DNA from: Xylaria sp. FL1777
Taxonomy: Eukaryota > Ascomycota > Sordariomycetes > Xylariales > Xylariaceae
DNA: 64,000 nucleotides
Assembly (NCBI GenBank): GCA_022578965.1
Contig: MU400561.1
Coordinates: 1 to 64,000, forward strand
Reading direction: 5' to 3'
The notes below the pieces were generated by a model. That model had not been told where the DNA came from. It worked only from the letters and a program-made list of their open reading frames with translations, and ran no database searches. Made by a program: the position numbers and the translations under genes. Below, piece after piece: positions 46,601-59,075 of this stretch. Numbering within the stretch: position 1 is the first letter of the stretch; every line of letters starts with the position of its first letter.

Positions 46601-49133
46601 TCGTCTAGGAGTTCTCTCGCTACTACACAGTAACTGGTAATAGAGATCAGTCTCTACAGTAGCTTATATAGACATCCTCTATGAGTGCCTTCGGGTAATT
46701 GTCTCTTCTAAGTTTTTCTAAGCTGTACTAGTTCGCCATATCTCGTGTGGTACCATCCGTCCTTAAGTATATGACTTCTCACAAATGAAAGTTCAGCTGC
46801 TTGATGAAGAATGCCCGCCATCGGGTGCAAAGATTAGGTATGGTCATGTCGTCTTTCTGCGGGGACATACACCGCAATTCTCCAGCATCACGACCTATCC
46901 CCCTCGAGTCCCGTGCTCAAGTCTATTTGCTCGACAAGAGAAGCGCCTAGTAGTTACCTATTGTCTAATAGGGTCAATTTAATGATATTTTATGCAGCCC
47001 CTACCTAACCCGCACGAACTCTGTATAGAGAGTGCGGTGAAGCTCCTTGCAAGGGTGTATTTACTAATTAATATTCACGCATAGAGGCGTGCCCGAGGGG
47101 CCACAAGATATGTCCTTTTATGTGAGGCTAGTACAATACTGTGTGTTACAGTGATAGTAAAATCCTATACACAATATTACCTTCAATTTTTTTAAACTTA
47201 GCTTGCTTATAGCCCCTTTTAGAACTATCTTCGATATGATGGACATCGTTATACCGCACCTACTTAAAGACAATAGTCTTGGTACCATCAAAGTCAGTAT
47301 AGACCTCGAGAACGTCAATTCTAGTATATATTTAACGTACAAGTGGCGGTCCTAGAGGCTGGCGTACAAGACATGTGACAAACTAGTTTTTACAACTATT
47401 CTTTCATTTTCCCTGGACTCGCCTTCATGATGGGGTACCTGCTTATGACTTGGAGGTCAAAGCTCAGCCATTTATATTCATTCCTGTTTGTAGTGTGCAT
47501 ACACACGTTGTATTGGGGAGTGGTAGGACAGGTACCGATAGACGTCTACTATAGTATCTGAAGGACACATGAAACTGACGGCTTTTTTTATGTGGCCATC
47601 CCTCCTCTACTTTCCAGTACTTGCTTTATAAGAGCTAAAATGCCATAGAGTCGACCTCTATTAGCGTTAGCACGTGTCTGTTGCCCTCTTTTCTACAGGG
47701 TTTCGGCTGATGTGGCCTTTTTCACGCCCTCGCCATATTAACTAGACCATGCCCAGTCACGAACGTTAGCGTAAGAGCAACATTTTTGTGCAACACGCCA
47801 TGAGAAATTAATTTCGGATTTTGCTTACCAACATATGAATGTGGCGTACGGATTTGAGTATTACCGGGTAACAGGTATCCTGCATGAAATAGTGCCTCTG
47901 AAGTATACACGATGGTTCCAATGGGCACTAAACCCGGGTTGAAGGTTAGTATCAAAAGTGCAAGTAGCATCAGATCCCCACTGCCACCCGGGAAATGGGA
48001 TTTGAACCTTATCAGCTTTTGAAGTTTTCTTTTGTCTTTCCTGTCTTTTCTTTTCTTCACCTCTCTAAGGTACTACCCCCCTGCCCACGTCTCACCGCTA
48101 CGTGGAAGAGCCACTACAGAATGTGAAGAGTAAAATGAGAAGCGATGGTACTAGCGAGGAATAAGTGGCCTAGGCTTACAGACAGTAAGACAGTACAGGC
48201 ACACTGGTGAAGTTATCTATCACGAGACGAAGTTAAGACACGAACAGAAAATTGCGAGGACTCTGCAATCATAATCTGGAACTAATTGGAACAAAGTCCT
48301 TATAATTAGTCCCGTTGGTCGGCCCGTAAATGCCTAGCTATCGAAATTCTTCTAATCACAATTAGTCCGAATTGATGATTAAACCATTGATAAAAGGAAG
48401 GCACTAGGAGACCTGAGACATCTCTACCAAACTTCTATCACACGACTTGAGGCTTGAGCAGAGTCAGGGCAACAAAAACGACCTACATTTTAAAAACCAT
48501 TTAAAATTGAACAGAGTACTTGGGCAAAATAATGAACTATTATGTTCTTGGTTAGTTAGGTCATTTAAATTTATGTACTATCGAGCCTCGCCTTTTACTT
48601 GATGTGTGAAGTAGGAGAGTTGTTCACAGCGGTCTGAATATTTCGGTCTGATTTGAAGTCGAGATCCCTGCCCTCTTAAGGTTTAGATCTATCTAATTAG
48701 GTAAATCTCTTTTGAAAGGCGTGCCAAGACCTCTTATCTGATCCGACGACATTGGTCCCGGGGAAGTAAAGACGGCTTTCCGGCTCCTTGGCGCGAGGTT
48801 TTGTAATCAACGGCGGCAAATCACTCATGAGCACAACGTATGGGACCGACTATTCACTAGAAACTGTGGAGTTGATACAGCGAGGAACTCGTCCCTCAGG
48901 TTTGGGAAAGGTTATCTTTACGTACTTGATCGGATCTAACCGAGGACTCGGATCTGACTCCACTTACATCTCCGACTCCATGTCCCCGCGCGATATCTGC
49001 GTCGCGAATATGGTGGAACGGAAGAAGAGCCTGAAAGTCTCTCATCTGTGACATTGCGCCCGTCTCGCTTCGGGACGCTCGGACAACAATATACTGCTCT
49101 CGCGACTACTCCTGAACTCAAACGCAGTGAAAA
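43650..49133. other. 5.5-kb gene-poor region
   Basis: No gene that I can support. It contains many TACCTA/TAGGTA motifs at about 44,330-45,200, a degenerate GATGCGATGC-type repeat near 44,104-44,150, and an (AG)n microsatellite near 45,393-45,408. There is a possible but unconvincing spliced frame on the minus strand at about 45.9-46.5 kb (see rejected items). The last 300 bp should be the promoter and leader of the hydantoinase-DUF917 gene. Confidence 0.4.
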
Positions 49134-52100
49134 ATGGGCGCGACACTAGAGCGCAAGATACTGCGCATTGGCGTTGACGTTGGTGGCACCAACACAGATG
49201 GCGTTATCCTCGATCCATTGCGAGCCTCGGAGCCTGATAAGGGTATTATCGCCTGGCACAAGGCGCCGACGACGCCCAACCCCAGCGTCGGCATCAACGA
49301 TGCCATCGTAGCCATGTTCGAGAGCGCCGGAGTCGATCCTGAGCAGGTAGCAAGCGTCACGATCGGCACGACGCATTTCGTGAACGCCGTCGTGGAGCGT
49401 GACGCGGCCCGCCTATCTAAGGTCGCCGTTCTCCGACTATGCGGGCCCTTTTCGCAGCACGCGCCGCCGTGCGTCGACTGGCCGGACGATATGCGCGGGT
49501 TAGTCCTTGGCCACTACGCCTTGCTCAAGGGCGGGCTAGAAGTCGACGGACAGCTCATCTCGGACATCGACGAGGCGCAGATCAGAAACGAGTGCGGCGT
49601 CATCCGCGACAAGGGCATCAAGAGCGTCGCCGTCAACGGCATCTTCAGCCCCATTGACACGCTCGAGCGACAGGAAGAGCGCGCGGCAGAGCTCGTGCGG
49701 GTCGAGATCCCGGGATGTGATGTCGTGTGTTCGAAGGAGGTCGCAAACCTGGGGTTCCTCGAGCGTGAAAACGCCGCTATCCTGAACGCGTCAATACTCG
49801 CCTTTGCACGGAAGACGATTCGCTCCTTCCAGGAGCCCGTCATGTCAGTATACTAAAGATTCCTATGTCCCCCTTCTTCACTTAAACTGGCCGGATGGGT
49901 TGCCTGATTGGGGCTTCTATACTCCTATCAGTCCTGCAAGCTCCCGGAGCCCTTCATTTGTTTCTCGTTAAAACGCAATTGTTGACTGTAGACTTTTATC
50001 TAGACGTCTGGGCTTGCGGTGTCCTGTGTTCATCACACAGAACGACGGTACGATATTGTCAGGGGATATGGCGGCCAGGCTCCCGATCCGGACGTTCTCC
50101 AGTGGTCCAACGAACAGTATGCGCGGAGCCGCATTTCTCGTGCAGAACCAGGTTGATGAAGAGGTCATGGTAGTTGATATCGGCGGCACGACTACCGATG
50201 TCGGCTTATTGCTCGCTAATGGCTTTCCCCGACAGCAGGCTGCATACAGTGAATTGGCCGGCGTGCGGATGAATTTTTCTTGCCCTGACATAAAGAGTAT
50301 TGGTCTAGGAGGTGGATCAATCGTCCGAGATGGCGAAGCGTTTACAATTGGCCCCGATAGTGTCGGCTACAAGATCACGAAGGAGGCTATAGTGTTCGGT
50401 GGGAGTACCTTAACTGCCACTGACTGTGCTGTATTATCAGATGAGAATCTGAATATTGGGAATCGAGAACTCGCCAAGGAAGCACTAAACAATGAAGGTC
50501 TCGCTAAGTTCAGAGCTGTGTTGAAATACAAGTTAGAGAAGATCATCGATACGATGAAGACATCCCCTGAGGATCTCCCAGTCCTCCTTGTCGGAGGCGG
50601 TGCCGTAATCGCGCCGGATAATCTAAAGGGGGCAAGCCGAGTTCTCAAACCGGAGTGGTCGGGCGTCGCCAATGCAATCGGGGCCGCAATTGCAAGAGTG
50701 GGTGTCGTGATTGACACGATAAAGTCAACGGAGTCCCAAACAACCAGTCAGTTGCTCGAAGAGATTTGCAAGAACGCCACGGAGAAGGCCGTCGCAGCAG
50801 GCGCCTCACGATCGACTGTCAAGATCGTGGAAATGGATACATTACCTTTGCCTGTGAGTTATATCTAACTTTGTCTCATTATACGATTCGCCAAACAACT
50901 ACTTATATCGCGATTTTTAGTATATTGCAAATAAGTCGCGGTTCATCGTACGAGCTGCTGGCGATTTTGATTACTCACGGACCGACCTGTCGGATAGCGT
51001 GATTAACGGATCTGGATCCCCAGAAGATTTAGAAAAGGATGAATTCGAGAGATTTGTTGGTGACTCTAACAAAAATTTGACATCAAGCATGAAGACTATA
51101 GAGGATATAGATATCGACAGCTACAAACCGAAGGTCCGGAATCGCGTCTGGTACATCAATGAGACTGACTTGTACTGGATCTCTGTTGGATGTTATATCC
51201 TTGGGACGGGCGGCGGCGGAACTCCTTACCCATCACTGATTCGCATTCGCGAGATGCTACGCCGTGGAGATGTGATTCGCGTGGTTAGTCCCGCAGACTT
51301 GCCGAACAGCGCAGCAGTCGGATGTGGTGGAGGCGCCGGGTCCCCGACAGTTGGGATTGAGAAACTCCCAGGTGACGAGATGGTGCAGGCACAGGAGGAA
51401 CTCTTCAAGTACTGTGGTCAACGCGCGTCGCACATGATCGCCGTTGAAATAGGCGGACACAATGGCTTACAGAGCATGCTTCTCGGAGCCAGCTCTAACT
51501 TAAACATTCCAGCTGTCGATGGCGACTGGATGGGTCGTGCGTATCCAACTAAATGGCAGACGACACCGGTCGTCTATAACGAGCGTTCGCCTATATTTGC
51601 CCCCGTTACTATGGCGGATGGCAACGGCAACGTCATTGTGATGCCTAGTGCGGTGAGCGATGTTCATGTCGAACGCATATGTCGTGCAGCGCTGAGTGAG
51701 ATGGGATCACATGGTGTGTATTAAAACCTCTCCCCGTTCCTGATTCTTTAGTCCGTTTCTTTCGCATTATCTGTCAAGTTCTATGATAGAAAACTTAGAG
51801 ATCTCAACTAACATATTTCTACACTCGTAGTTGGAACGGCCGATGCGCCGGTTTCTGGCGAGGAGTGCAAGCGCTGGGTGGTGGAGAACACGATCTCGCA
51901 GTCGTGGCGCATTGGACGGGCTGTTGCGAGGGCCCGGTGGTCAAACCAAGTAGATAAAGTTGCTGAGACGATTATCGCAGAGTGTGGTACCGACGGTGGC
52001 AGGGTGCTTTGGAAGGGAAAAATTGTCGGCGTGAATCGAACACTGAGAAGGGGCCACGTCTATGGCGAATGCATGATCGAGAGTGCGGACGTGACTGATG

Positions 52101-52516
52101 ATGATAATGGTGAAAGCGTCGTTACTCAGGATGAGGACGAGGATAGGAATTCGTTGAAGCATGGATCCCAAAGCCTCCTGAAGATACCGTTCAAGAACGA
52201 GAATATCGCCGCGATCAAGGTTTCAAAGACAACAATTGATGGAAAGACATATGAGAAAGAGGAAGTCCTTGGTCTCGTACCGGATCTCATCACTGTCATT
52301 GATGCACACAATGGCGAGGCATTAGGCACGCCAGAATATAGATACGGACTTCTCGTCATCGTGTTGGGTATCGTAGCTAGTGACCAGTGGACATCGGAAA
52401 GGGGTATTGAGCTTGGAGGACCCAAAAGTTTCGGCATGGACCACTTAACTTATAAACCACTGGGCAAGTTCGTGAAGCCCACCAGTGTGATTGACGAGTT
52501 TGATGTCGCCGAATAG
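49134..52516 (+). CDS. Hydantoinase/oxoprolinase (HyuA-type) fused to DUF917
   Basis: Exons are 49134-49843, 50004-50853, 50921-51713 and 51831-52516, giving 1012 aa; introns are 160, 67 and 117 bp. Residues 1-235 form the Hydant_A N domain, an actin-like ATPase fold with IGVDVGGTNTDGV and IGTTHFVNAVVER. Residues 240-530 form the Hydantoinase_A domain with FITQNDGTILSG, then VVDIGGTTTDVG and SIGLGGGSIVRDGEAF. Residues 640-1010 are DUF917 (PF06032) with GCYILGTGGGGTPYPSL and EIGGHNGLQSMLLG. HyuA-type enzymes open cyclic amides such as hydantoins or 5-oxoproline with ATP; DUF917 has been linked to S-methyl-thiohydantoin desulfurisation. No HyuB partner is present. Intron 1 uses GTCAGT and the next exon's AG at 50002-50003, restoring VIRLGLRCPVFITQ. 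Domain calls are firm, substrate unknown. Confidence 0.88.
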
Positions 52517-52705
52517 AGCAAGCCGTGTTGGGAACAGGTTCAATGAATGTCAAGTCTCAAAGAAGAATAGAAAGGGGTACGACATGATCCCAAGTGCTTG
52601 ATTAGTTGAGTACTTCATAGCGCAGCTATAATCTTAATGAATCCCACACTACTAGAACACGATTTAAGTCTGTGAAGCGTGGCCGATACGAGACTAAGGC
52701 TACTA

Positions 52706-53857
52706 CTATACGTCATTATAGCCTATACAAGTCCTCGGTAGACTCTTGTCAGCTACAGCCCAACACCAAGCTCGCCCTGATTCACCTGTATAGAGGCCTG
52801 CCTCATCATTGCTACGGACGGAGTCTCGCATCAACTCCTCAATTCTCTCGCTTCCCATGAAAGACAGGAAATGAACGAACTGGTCATCTTTGTCAAGTGC
52901 GAGAGCGTTGCCAGCAATTCCGTGGCATAAACACGGTGGCTTCGTAAGTAAGCCCCTTTGCCATATGTCGGATTGAGCTGCGCGGATTGCTTTTTCAATC
53001 CTCTCTGATATTTCCGGGAAGAAAGGTAAAAGTGTGCGCAACGAGATCACAAACCCAGGCCCACCGTGGCAGAACTGAACAAGCCGGTCTGAGCCAGCTG
53101 GAAGCGAGGACGGAAAGTTCCCACCCTGAAACTGGTAATCCATCAATTCCAATACTAATGGCTGAAGCCGGTGAGCTACAGACGGCATCGATAGAACGAC
53201 TTGTGTGATGACGCTAATAGTTCCGCGAGCTGCGCCTAGGTATTGTTTTCCATGCCAGACCCACGGCCGAGGGGCTCCGAGTATTCGATTAACAGTTAAC
53301 CTAATCGTTCGTTCTAGGAGTGCCGCCGTACCGGAGTGGCCATCCTTAGAAAATACTTCCCGGCAAAACCTCAAGAGATACAAATAGCCAGCACGGCCGT
53401 AAAGCCATTCGTTAGATCCGTCATCCGTTGATGAGTTTATCGCTTCCGCATATGAACAGAACCGTTTCACGAGACTGGTATCTTCTGAGATCACGGCATC
53501 TAAGGCGAGATGAGCCAGAGTCTCATCGCCAATGCCGCAGTGACTCGGAGTAGGCGCTCGTTTAGGCATTTGTGCTCCAAGTCGAAGGTAAGCTTGAGCC
53601 CATTCGGAGAATGACTGATGCTCAAACTCCCAATTTGGGTAAATCTGAGATAACCGGTAGAACAGTAAGGCAATTGACGTGGGCCCGAAATACAAACCGC
53701 TGAAGGACCAGCTTGTTGAGCAAGTATGGACAGGCGGGTGCAACGTGGTGATTCTCTTTAGACTAGCGACGAGTTCGTTGTGGGCATTAACCCTGCCCCT
53801 GGGCGCTGTCGGGTTCTCGAAATAACGGCCTGAGGTCGCCATTCCATAGTTCTCCAA
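52706..53857 (-). CDS. LanC-like (LANCL) protein
   Basis: Single exon, 383 aa. LanC-like proteins are alpha/alpha-barrel zinc proteins; animal LANCLs bind glutathione and add it to dehydroamino acids in damaged phosphoproteins. The repeats carry WLYGRAGYLYLLRF (about 151-164), YLGAARGTIS (about 207-215), FCHGGPGFVISL (262-273) and CLCHGIAGNALAL (309-321). Zinc ligands Cys263, Cys311 and His312 are present. The third motif is usually GAAHG; here the His is Arg211. There is no signal peptide. No lantibiotic-like precursor or dehydratase lies nearby, so a lanthipeptide pathway is not supported. The gene is convergent with the hydantoinase-DUF917 gene (stop codons 189 bp apart). Confidence 0.85.
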   Translation of the reverse strand: MENYGMATSGRYFENPTAPRGRVNAHNELVASLKRITTLHPPVHTCSTSWSFSGLYFGPTSIALLFYRLSQIYPNWEFEHQSFSEWAQAYLRLGAQMPKRAPTPSHCGIGDETLAHLALDAVISEDTSLVKRFCSYAEAINSSTDDGSNEWLYGRAGYLYLLRFCREVFSKDGHSGTAALLERTIRLTVNRILGAPRPWVWHGKQYLGAARGTISVITQVVLSMPSVAHRLQPLVLELMDYQFQGGNFPSSLPAGSDRLVQFCHGGPGFVISLRTLLPFFPEISERIEKAIRAAQSDIWQRGLLTKPPCLCHGIAGNALALDKDDQFVHFLSFMGSERIEELMRDSVRSNDEAGLYTGESGRAWCWAVADKSLPRTCIGYNDV

Positions 53858-54431
53858 CTAAACTGCTGTACTTCTTTCTGAGGGCTAATCCAAAGATATC
53901 ATCACATCTAGACAGTCCTAGCATGCTGAGAAGGAACTTTTAAACTCTTGTTACTTCCTCTTCTGCGACGGGCGTAGTTTGCGTGTTTTTGACGTCAGGA
54001 ACTGCCAGTGCTACCTACTTAGTAGATCTACCAATGGCAATGAGCAAGATAGGTACCTCATTATGGAGGTACATATTGGTAGGTATGGACTCTATACTAA
54101 GTAAACCTCGATTTATGCATGTTGTATATCTGACTGGCCTCTTTGCCGCTTTATTAAGTACCTAAGGCTATGAGATACGAGGTATTTAGCAACATAAAGT
54201 GCATGCAGCCAAGCTTCAACCTCTAGTCTAGCTTAGCTATACACGCAGAGGCACGTATCTCTTCCTTAAAAGGACCTTCCAGCCTATATATAAGCAGAAG
54301 GAAGCAATATCTCTCTCACAGCCTCACGATTAAGCACCATTTCTCAGAGATAACAGAAAGAGCTGTTTGCTCATGAGTACATTAACAGCACCAGACATGA
54401 CAGACTAATAATAGCTTCCCAATGAATTGGC
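53858..54431. other. Spacer
   Basis: LANCL promoter side and 3' UTR of the coiled-coil gene. A short open frame near 54.0-54.17 kb overlaps TAGGTA-type motifs and looks non-coding. Confidence 0.35.
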
Positions 54432-57014
54432 TCAGATAGAATCCACAGCTTCCCAGACCCTTTTTATCTCTTCGTCGAGCTCCTTATTTCTTCGGTTCCA
54501 GGCCTTTGAATACTGGTCACCTTGATTTGACACCTTTTTGTGAACGGTTCTCGCAAGACGAGCACCCTCGTCGAACGATTTCCTAAGCCGTGCGCACTTG
54601 TTATCGAAGGCAGAGACAACTTCGCGAAGTTCAATAGTCTGACGATCAAGAAGCGTATCGACCAGTTTACGCCCATTCCGCCGATAAGTCTCTACAATTG
54701 CATCCACGGCAGACTCTTTAGATTGCATGTACTGGAGCACAGCCTGTTACTGATTAATAATGAGGAACGAAAATGGAGACGTTGACCTCACTCACCGTGG
54801 TCACCTCATGTACAGACTCTGAAACTGCGTCACGTCGAGTTGCTAGTGTAATTTCGCGCTTTGAAACTGGAATTTTGCTAGACTCTCCTATAGTTACCGG
54901 TGTTCGATCTGGAGGCTCAATTTCCCTTGCTACTGCCAGGGGCATTGTAGTCAAGTTCTTCTTGCGTGATCTCTCGGCTATCTTTTGCGCCCATACCCGC
55001 GAATTTGGATGCAGAGATTCTTCAGTGTCTGAATGATTCCTATATGCTTTCTCTGAAGGAAGATGCTCTGGGTTTTCTGTTTGTTGACAGTCATTTCCAG
55101 CTCTTGCGGTGACAAGCTCTGCCCGCGAAGGCCTGGATATACCATGAACTCCCGATGATCTCCATAATTGATATTCGGCCACGTTGTCGCTTAATTTTTC
55201 TTTCCTTTGGTGCCCCTGGTGAGAGAGATTTGGAAGCAATAGCTCGACATCAAAATTTCCCGCTTGGGCTGCCTCATTCGGGATTCCTCTCATACAGTGA
55301 TTTTCCAAAGGACTAGGGCTTAGCTGCGGCAGATGAGCCTCGGTAGAGAAATTAATATTGTCATAACATCCTTCTATCCCAGGTGCTACTTTGGCTTTCT
55401 TGACAGGTCGTTTGCTGACTTCGGAATTACCAGGCCTCTTGCTGCTTTCAGCTCCTTTACCACAAGCGGGAGAATTTTGTTGATGAACTGCTCCATACTC
55501 AAGGTCGCCGCATTGTGAATCCTGATCAAATGAAAGTGGGATGGGAGAGTTGCTGATCTCATTGGTGGCTACAATTGGTTGATTATGACCAGTGACATGG
55601 TCTTTTGCTTTGTCAACTGGGGGAGTTACACTGCTGCCACCTCTCTCCCGGTTTGTTTCTGACAGAAGTATATCGGGCGGAATAAGTCTGCTCTGGTTAA
55701 TGGCATGAGTTACCTTGTTTCCCAATGACTTCATCTTTTCAGGAGAAGAGTTGACTCCTTCCTGGTATGCTATCGATTGCTGGTGGATACCGGTATCGCT
55801 ATAGATAGACGAAATTCCCTGCGGTTTAGCCTGGTGCATATCAAAATTATCTGAATAAAATGGTTTCTTTGGCCTCCTACTATTGAACCCCTTTTGTTTG
55901 GTTGGTGGGGGGGCTGCGGATTCTTGAGAGACACCCTGAGAATCTGGTATAGTAATTGAAGCCTCTAGTTGTCGGCTGGAGACGGGGGCGAGTTTATCTC
56001 GTAGTAGATCTTCTCCACTTGGGGAGCCAGCAACTTGATTCAGTACTATAGGATTTTTGTGTGATGAACTGGCCGCCTTGTTTGTAGAGAGGCCGCCCAT
56101 CTTCTTAGGCGGACTTGGAGCTACCCCTATCTTGCTTCCTTGCTTGTTTCTTTGCCTCGACGAATATGTAGTAGCTCTTTTATTCGTTTTTCTTTTGGGG
56201 TGACCTACGATATCGGCGATGACCGACATTTCTGAATCATCATTGTCATTTTCAGATTCTGGAAGGCGATAGTCATCATCATCGTCATCATCAACTGGGT
56301 TCGACTTGGAATGATTGGCTTCGAGAGCTAAGCTAACCGAGTCCTCTGCATCGATAGAACTATGTTCTTCCACAGAGCCATCAAGCGCATTGATCTTTTG
56401 CGGTGGCGCTTTTCGTTTAGCTTTACTAACAGGTGAATCTTGACGAGTGCAACGTGGGGGAAGCGGATATTCGTGGTTATCTGCTTCAGAATTAGGAACC
56501 ACAATATCGTGGGCTGAGTCTACCGAGTTGTCATTGTAAGCCTGATCAAGTGCTTGTGCTCTTGCTCTTGCTCTTGCTCTGGTGACAGGAGCATCCCGAC
56601 GATTATCTGACGGAGAAGATGACATAAACGTGGCACGAAGATCGAGATCTGCAGGAACAGGTTCAGTTGACTGTTGGTCATCCACTTCTTCATCTGTTTT
56701 GGAAACAGATCCTAGAGAGGTGATTAACCCATTAATTGATCGAGTATCACCAATATTAGAACTAGAATAGGATAATATCTGCACTGAAGAGTCTCGATAA
56801 ACGAGGTCTTCTTCTTCTTCATCATGATTATAGAATACTCGTCGGTTGGTATTAGATGGCAGCTTATTATTGCCACTAGCCGCCGAACTAGTGTTTCGTT
56901 TGTTGCTCGACTTTGATAGCTAAGGCGCTCATTAGTATTTCTCATTATCTAGGGCATGCTGTCAAAGAAAGACGTAGAAGGCAAGTACTAGATAAGGTAA
57001 GGTAGTATTACCAT
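54432..57014 (-). CDS. Unrecognised acidic disordered protein with C-terminal coiled coil
   Basis: I do not recognise the family. The proposed exons (minus strand) are 57014-57012 (ATG only), 56919-54796 and 54743-54432, giving about 812 aa. The second intron (52 bp, GTGAGT..AACAG) is solid. The first is inferred: the long exon is open up to an in-frame TAG that is itself part of a CCTTAG acceptor, with an ACTAAT branch site, and the nearest matching donor directly follows an ATG. The body is low complexity: DEEEED near the N-terminus, RARARARAQ, a seven-Asp run, and many basic KRK/KKPK patches that could be nuclear localisation signals. The last 100 residues (from VLQYMQSKESAVDAIVETYR) are a charged helical coiled coil. 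A chromatin or nuclear scaffold role is a guess. Confidence 0.65.
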
Positions 57015-58419
57015 GGCGATGGATTCAACAGGTATTAATTTATCTGCACTGAGTTGAAAAATGAAACAATAGCCTAGCAGTAAAAGACTTGACAAGAAAT
57101 AACTGGTACCGAAGGGTTGTAGTTCATTTATCTAGCAGTAATAAAACAGATGCTTAGCTTCCGAGAGCGCCTGTAGATTTAACACCGCCCTGCACACCAC
57201 GTTGCGAAATAACGGTATAGGACAAATTGACGTGCAGGAGATCGTAGAAAGTAGGTGTAATAAAGGAGGATGATATATATTCCAGGAGTGTGACGAGATT
57301 GCCTTCAACAACGCACGTGATCAGCTAAAGTTATAGGAGGCGTGCTGGAAGAGATATAACTAGGGGTAAAGCCGGCTGGGTAGATATCGAGGAAGACCTC
57401 AAGTTGTGACACAACTTGAAGAACAGACAGAGAATTCTTAGGAGCAGGAGTCTGTGTAACCCTGTTTAAATGCCTATGCAAGAGAAAGAGCTTAAAGCGG
57501 TTGGCCTGTTCCTTCCTAGGTCGTAGGCGGAATGGAGAGGCAATGGAAGTGTCCACCTAGGACATACCTGACCAGCATGTACCATACGCCTGGAGAGCGC
57601 TTATCTATTTCATAAACTGAACATACATGACTACGTGGTATATATGTAGGCAGCTATATTGCATGTAATTCTGGTATGTTGCTGTACATACACACTACAT
57701 ATGCACCTAGATGCTGTTCAATACAGTAGAAGTCAAAGACACAAATGTAGCTCCGTTGCTAGAAGAGGAGTGTAATATAGACTGCTAAGTACATACGTAG
57801 GTATTATCTAATGATATGATCCTGCAGGTGCTATAACAGAGAAGCAGGCACCTCCCATGATTCTATTCTTCCAAGGTGGCTAGGCAGGAAGTACCATGGA
57901 GGACACCATAGTTCCTGGAGAAATACGAACATAAAAAAAAAACATACAATATATCTTGTGACCTGTCGGACTATAGGTAGTAATATTGAAGATATGTCTA
58001 AAACATACATACTCAGGAGTCAAGGTCGCTTGCATGATACATCCCAATTTGTATCCTCAAGCTATGGATCTTTTAACTAGGTCACATGCAAGTGAATATC
58101 TGCGTTGGGTGACTCAATATGACCGTATATCAATACTTCATCCACCGTGATACTGAGTTACAAGACTTCACGAGCGCTTCGCTATTTTGATACATGGTCA
58201 CCGTTGATTATAGCATATCATAGGAAGCCGGCATGGCGCCGGTCGGTCTCTGAGGCCGTAGCTGACTTGATTTGCAAGTCCAGCTTGAGTAATCAATGAT
58301 ACTCGCCAGAATTCAGTAGATACAGATCGATGGATGCTTTTGTCCCAGACCTGTCCGACCAATGCAACCCCCGAACGCCGTGCCATATTATCCCTTCATT
58401 CGTTTCGATGCCCCAAGAT
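57015..58419. other. Spacer
   Basis: No gene seen. AT-rich, with scattered TAGGTA-like motifs. The right end is the RPL11 3' UTR. Confidence 0.35.
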
Positions 58420-59075
58420 TTATCGGACAATACCATCGAAACGCTGCTTGAACCATTTGACGGTCTCGTCACGGTTGATGCGGTGGCCAGCGCCAATTCT
58501 GCCCTTGCAGCGACGGCGGCGGGTGACACGCTCACCAGGGCGGGTCATGCAGCAGTAAAAGTCCATACCGTAGATACCGATCGAGGGGTCGTACTTGATG
58601 CCGAGATCGATGTGCTCGTTGATACCGAAGCCGAAGTTACCGGTCTCGCTGAAGTTGCGCTTGCGAAGTTCGTACTCCTTGACCTTGAGACCACGCTCGA
58701 GAATCTCCTCGGCCTTGGGGCCACGGATGGTAACGTGGACAGCGATCTTTTCGTTACGGCGGATACCGAACGTACGGACAGTGTAGCGGGCCTTGCCTAT
58801 TAAAGCGATCATAATTAGTACTCACTACAAAATAACGCTTCAATCACAATTGGGGTTTAACGTACTGTAGACAGGTGTTTGACCACTCAGCTGCTCGAGC
58901 ACCTTCGCAGCACGAGTCAATCTGTCACCAGATTCACCGACTGAGATGTTCAGGACGAGCTTCTGGATGCGGAGCTCCCGCATGGGGTTCTGGGCTTTCT
59001 CAGACTATGGTGCGCCAGGTTAGTGGTTTATTGTTTTGCTGTATTGATTAGGAGGTCGCAGTGTAAACATACCAT
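58420..59075 (-). CDS. RPL11: 60S ribosomal protein L11 (uL5)
   Basis: Component of the large-subunit central protuberance, bound to 5S rRNA. Exons (minus strand) are 59075-59073, 59004-58866 and 58796-58420; introns are 68 and 69 bp; 172 aa, matching the family (174 in yeast). Exon 1 is the start codon alone: ATG is followed directly by GTATGT, and exon 2 begins [19 protein letters not shown]. The second junction rebuilds the Ser before [20 protein letters not shown]. The C-terminus has [15 protein letters not shown] and ends [11 protein letters not shown] first intron just after ATG is common in fungal ribosomal-protein genes. It shares a 472-bp divergent upstream region with SmB. Confidence 0.95.

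Noticed and set aside
47960..48020. Second B-box-like GGTTCAAATCC on the minus strand
   Set aside because: Same core, no cloverleaf around it. The two sites could be SINE-like remnants, but I see no further shared sequence.
47722..48060. 112-codon minus-strand frame with a hydrophobic stretch
   Set aside because: Begins in a Lys/Arg homopolymer-like stretch, no domain, no splice context, and includes the tRNA-like B box.
52706..53857. Lanthipeptide (RiPP) biosynthesis cluster around the LanC-like gene
   Set aside because: No dehydratase, precursor peptide, protease or transporter nearby; eukaryotic LANCLs are not lanthipeptide cyclases.
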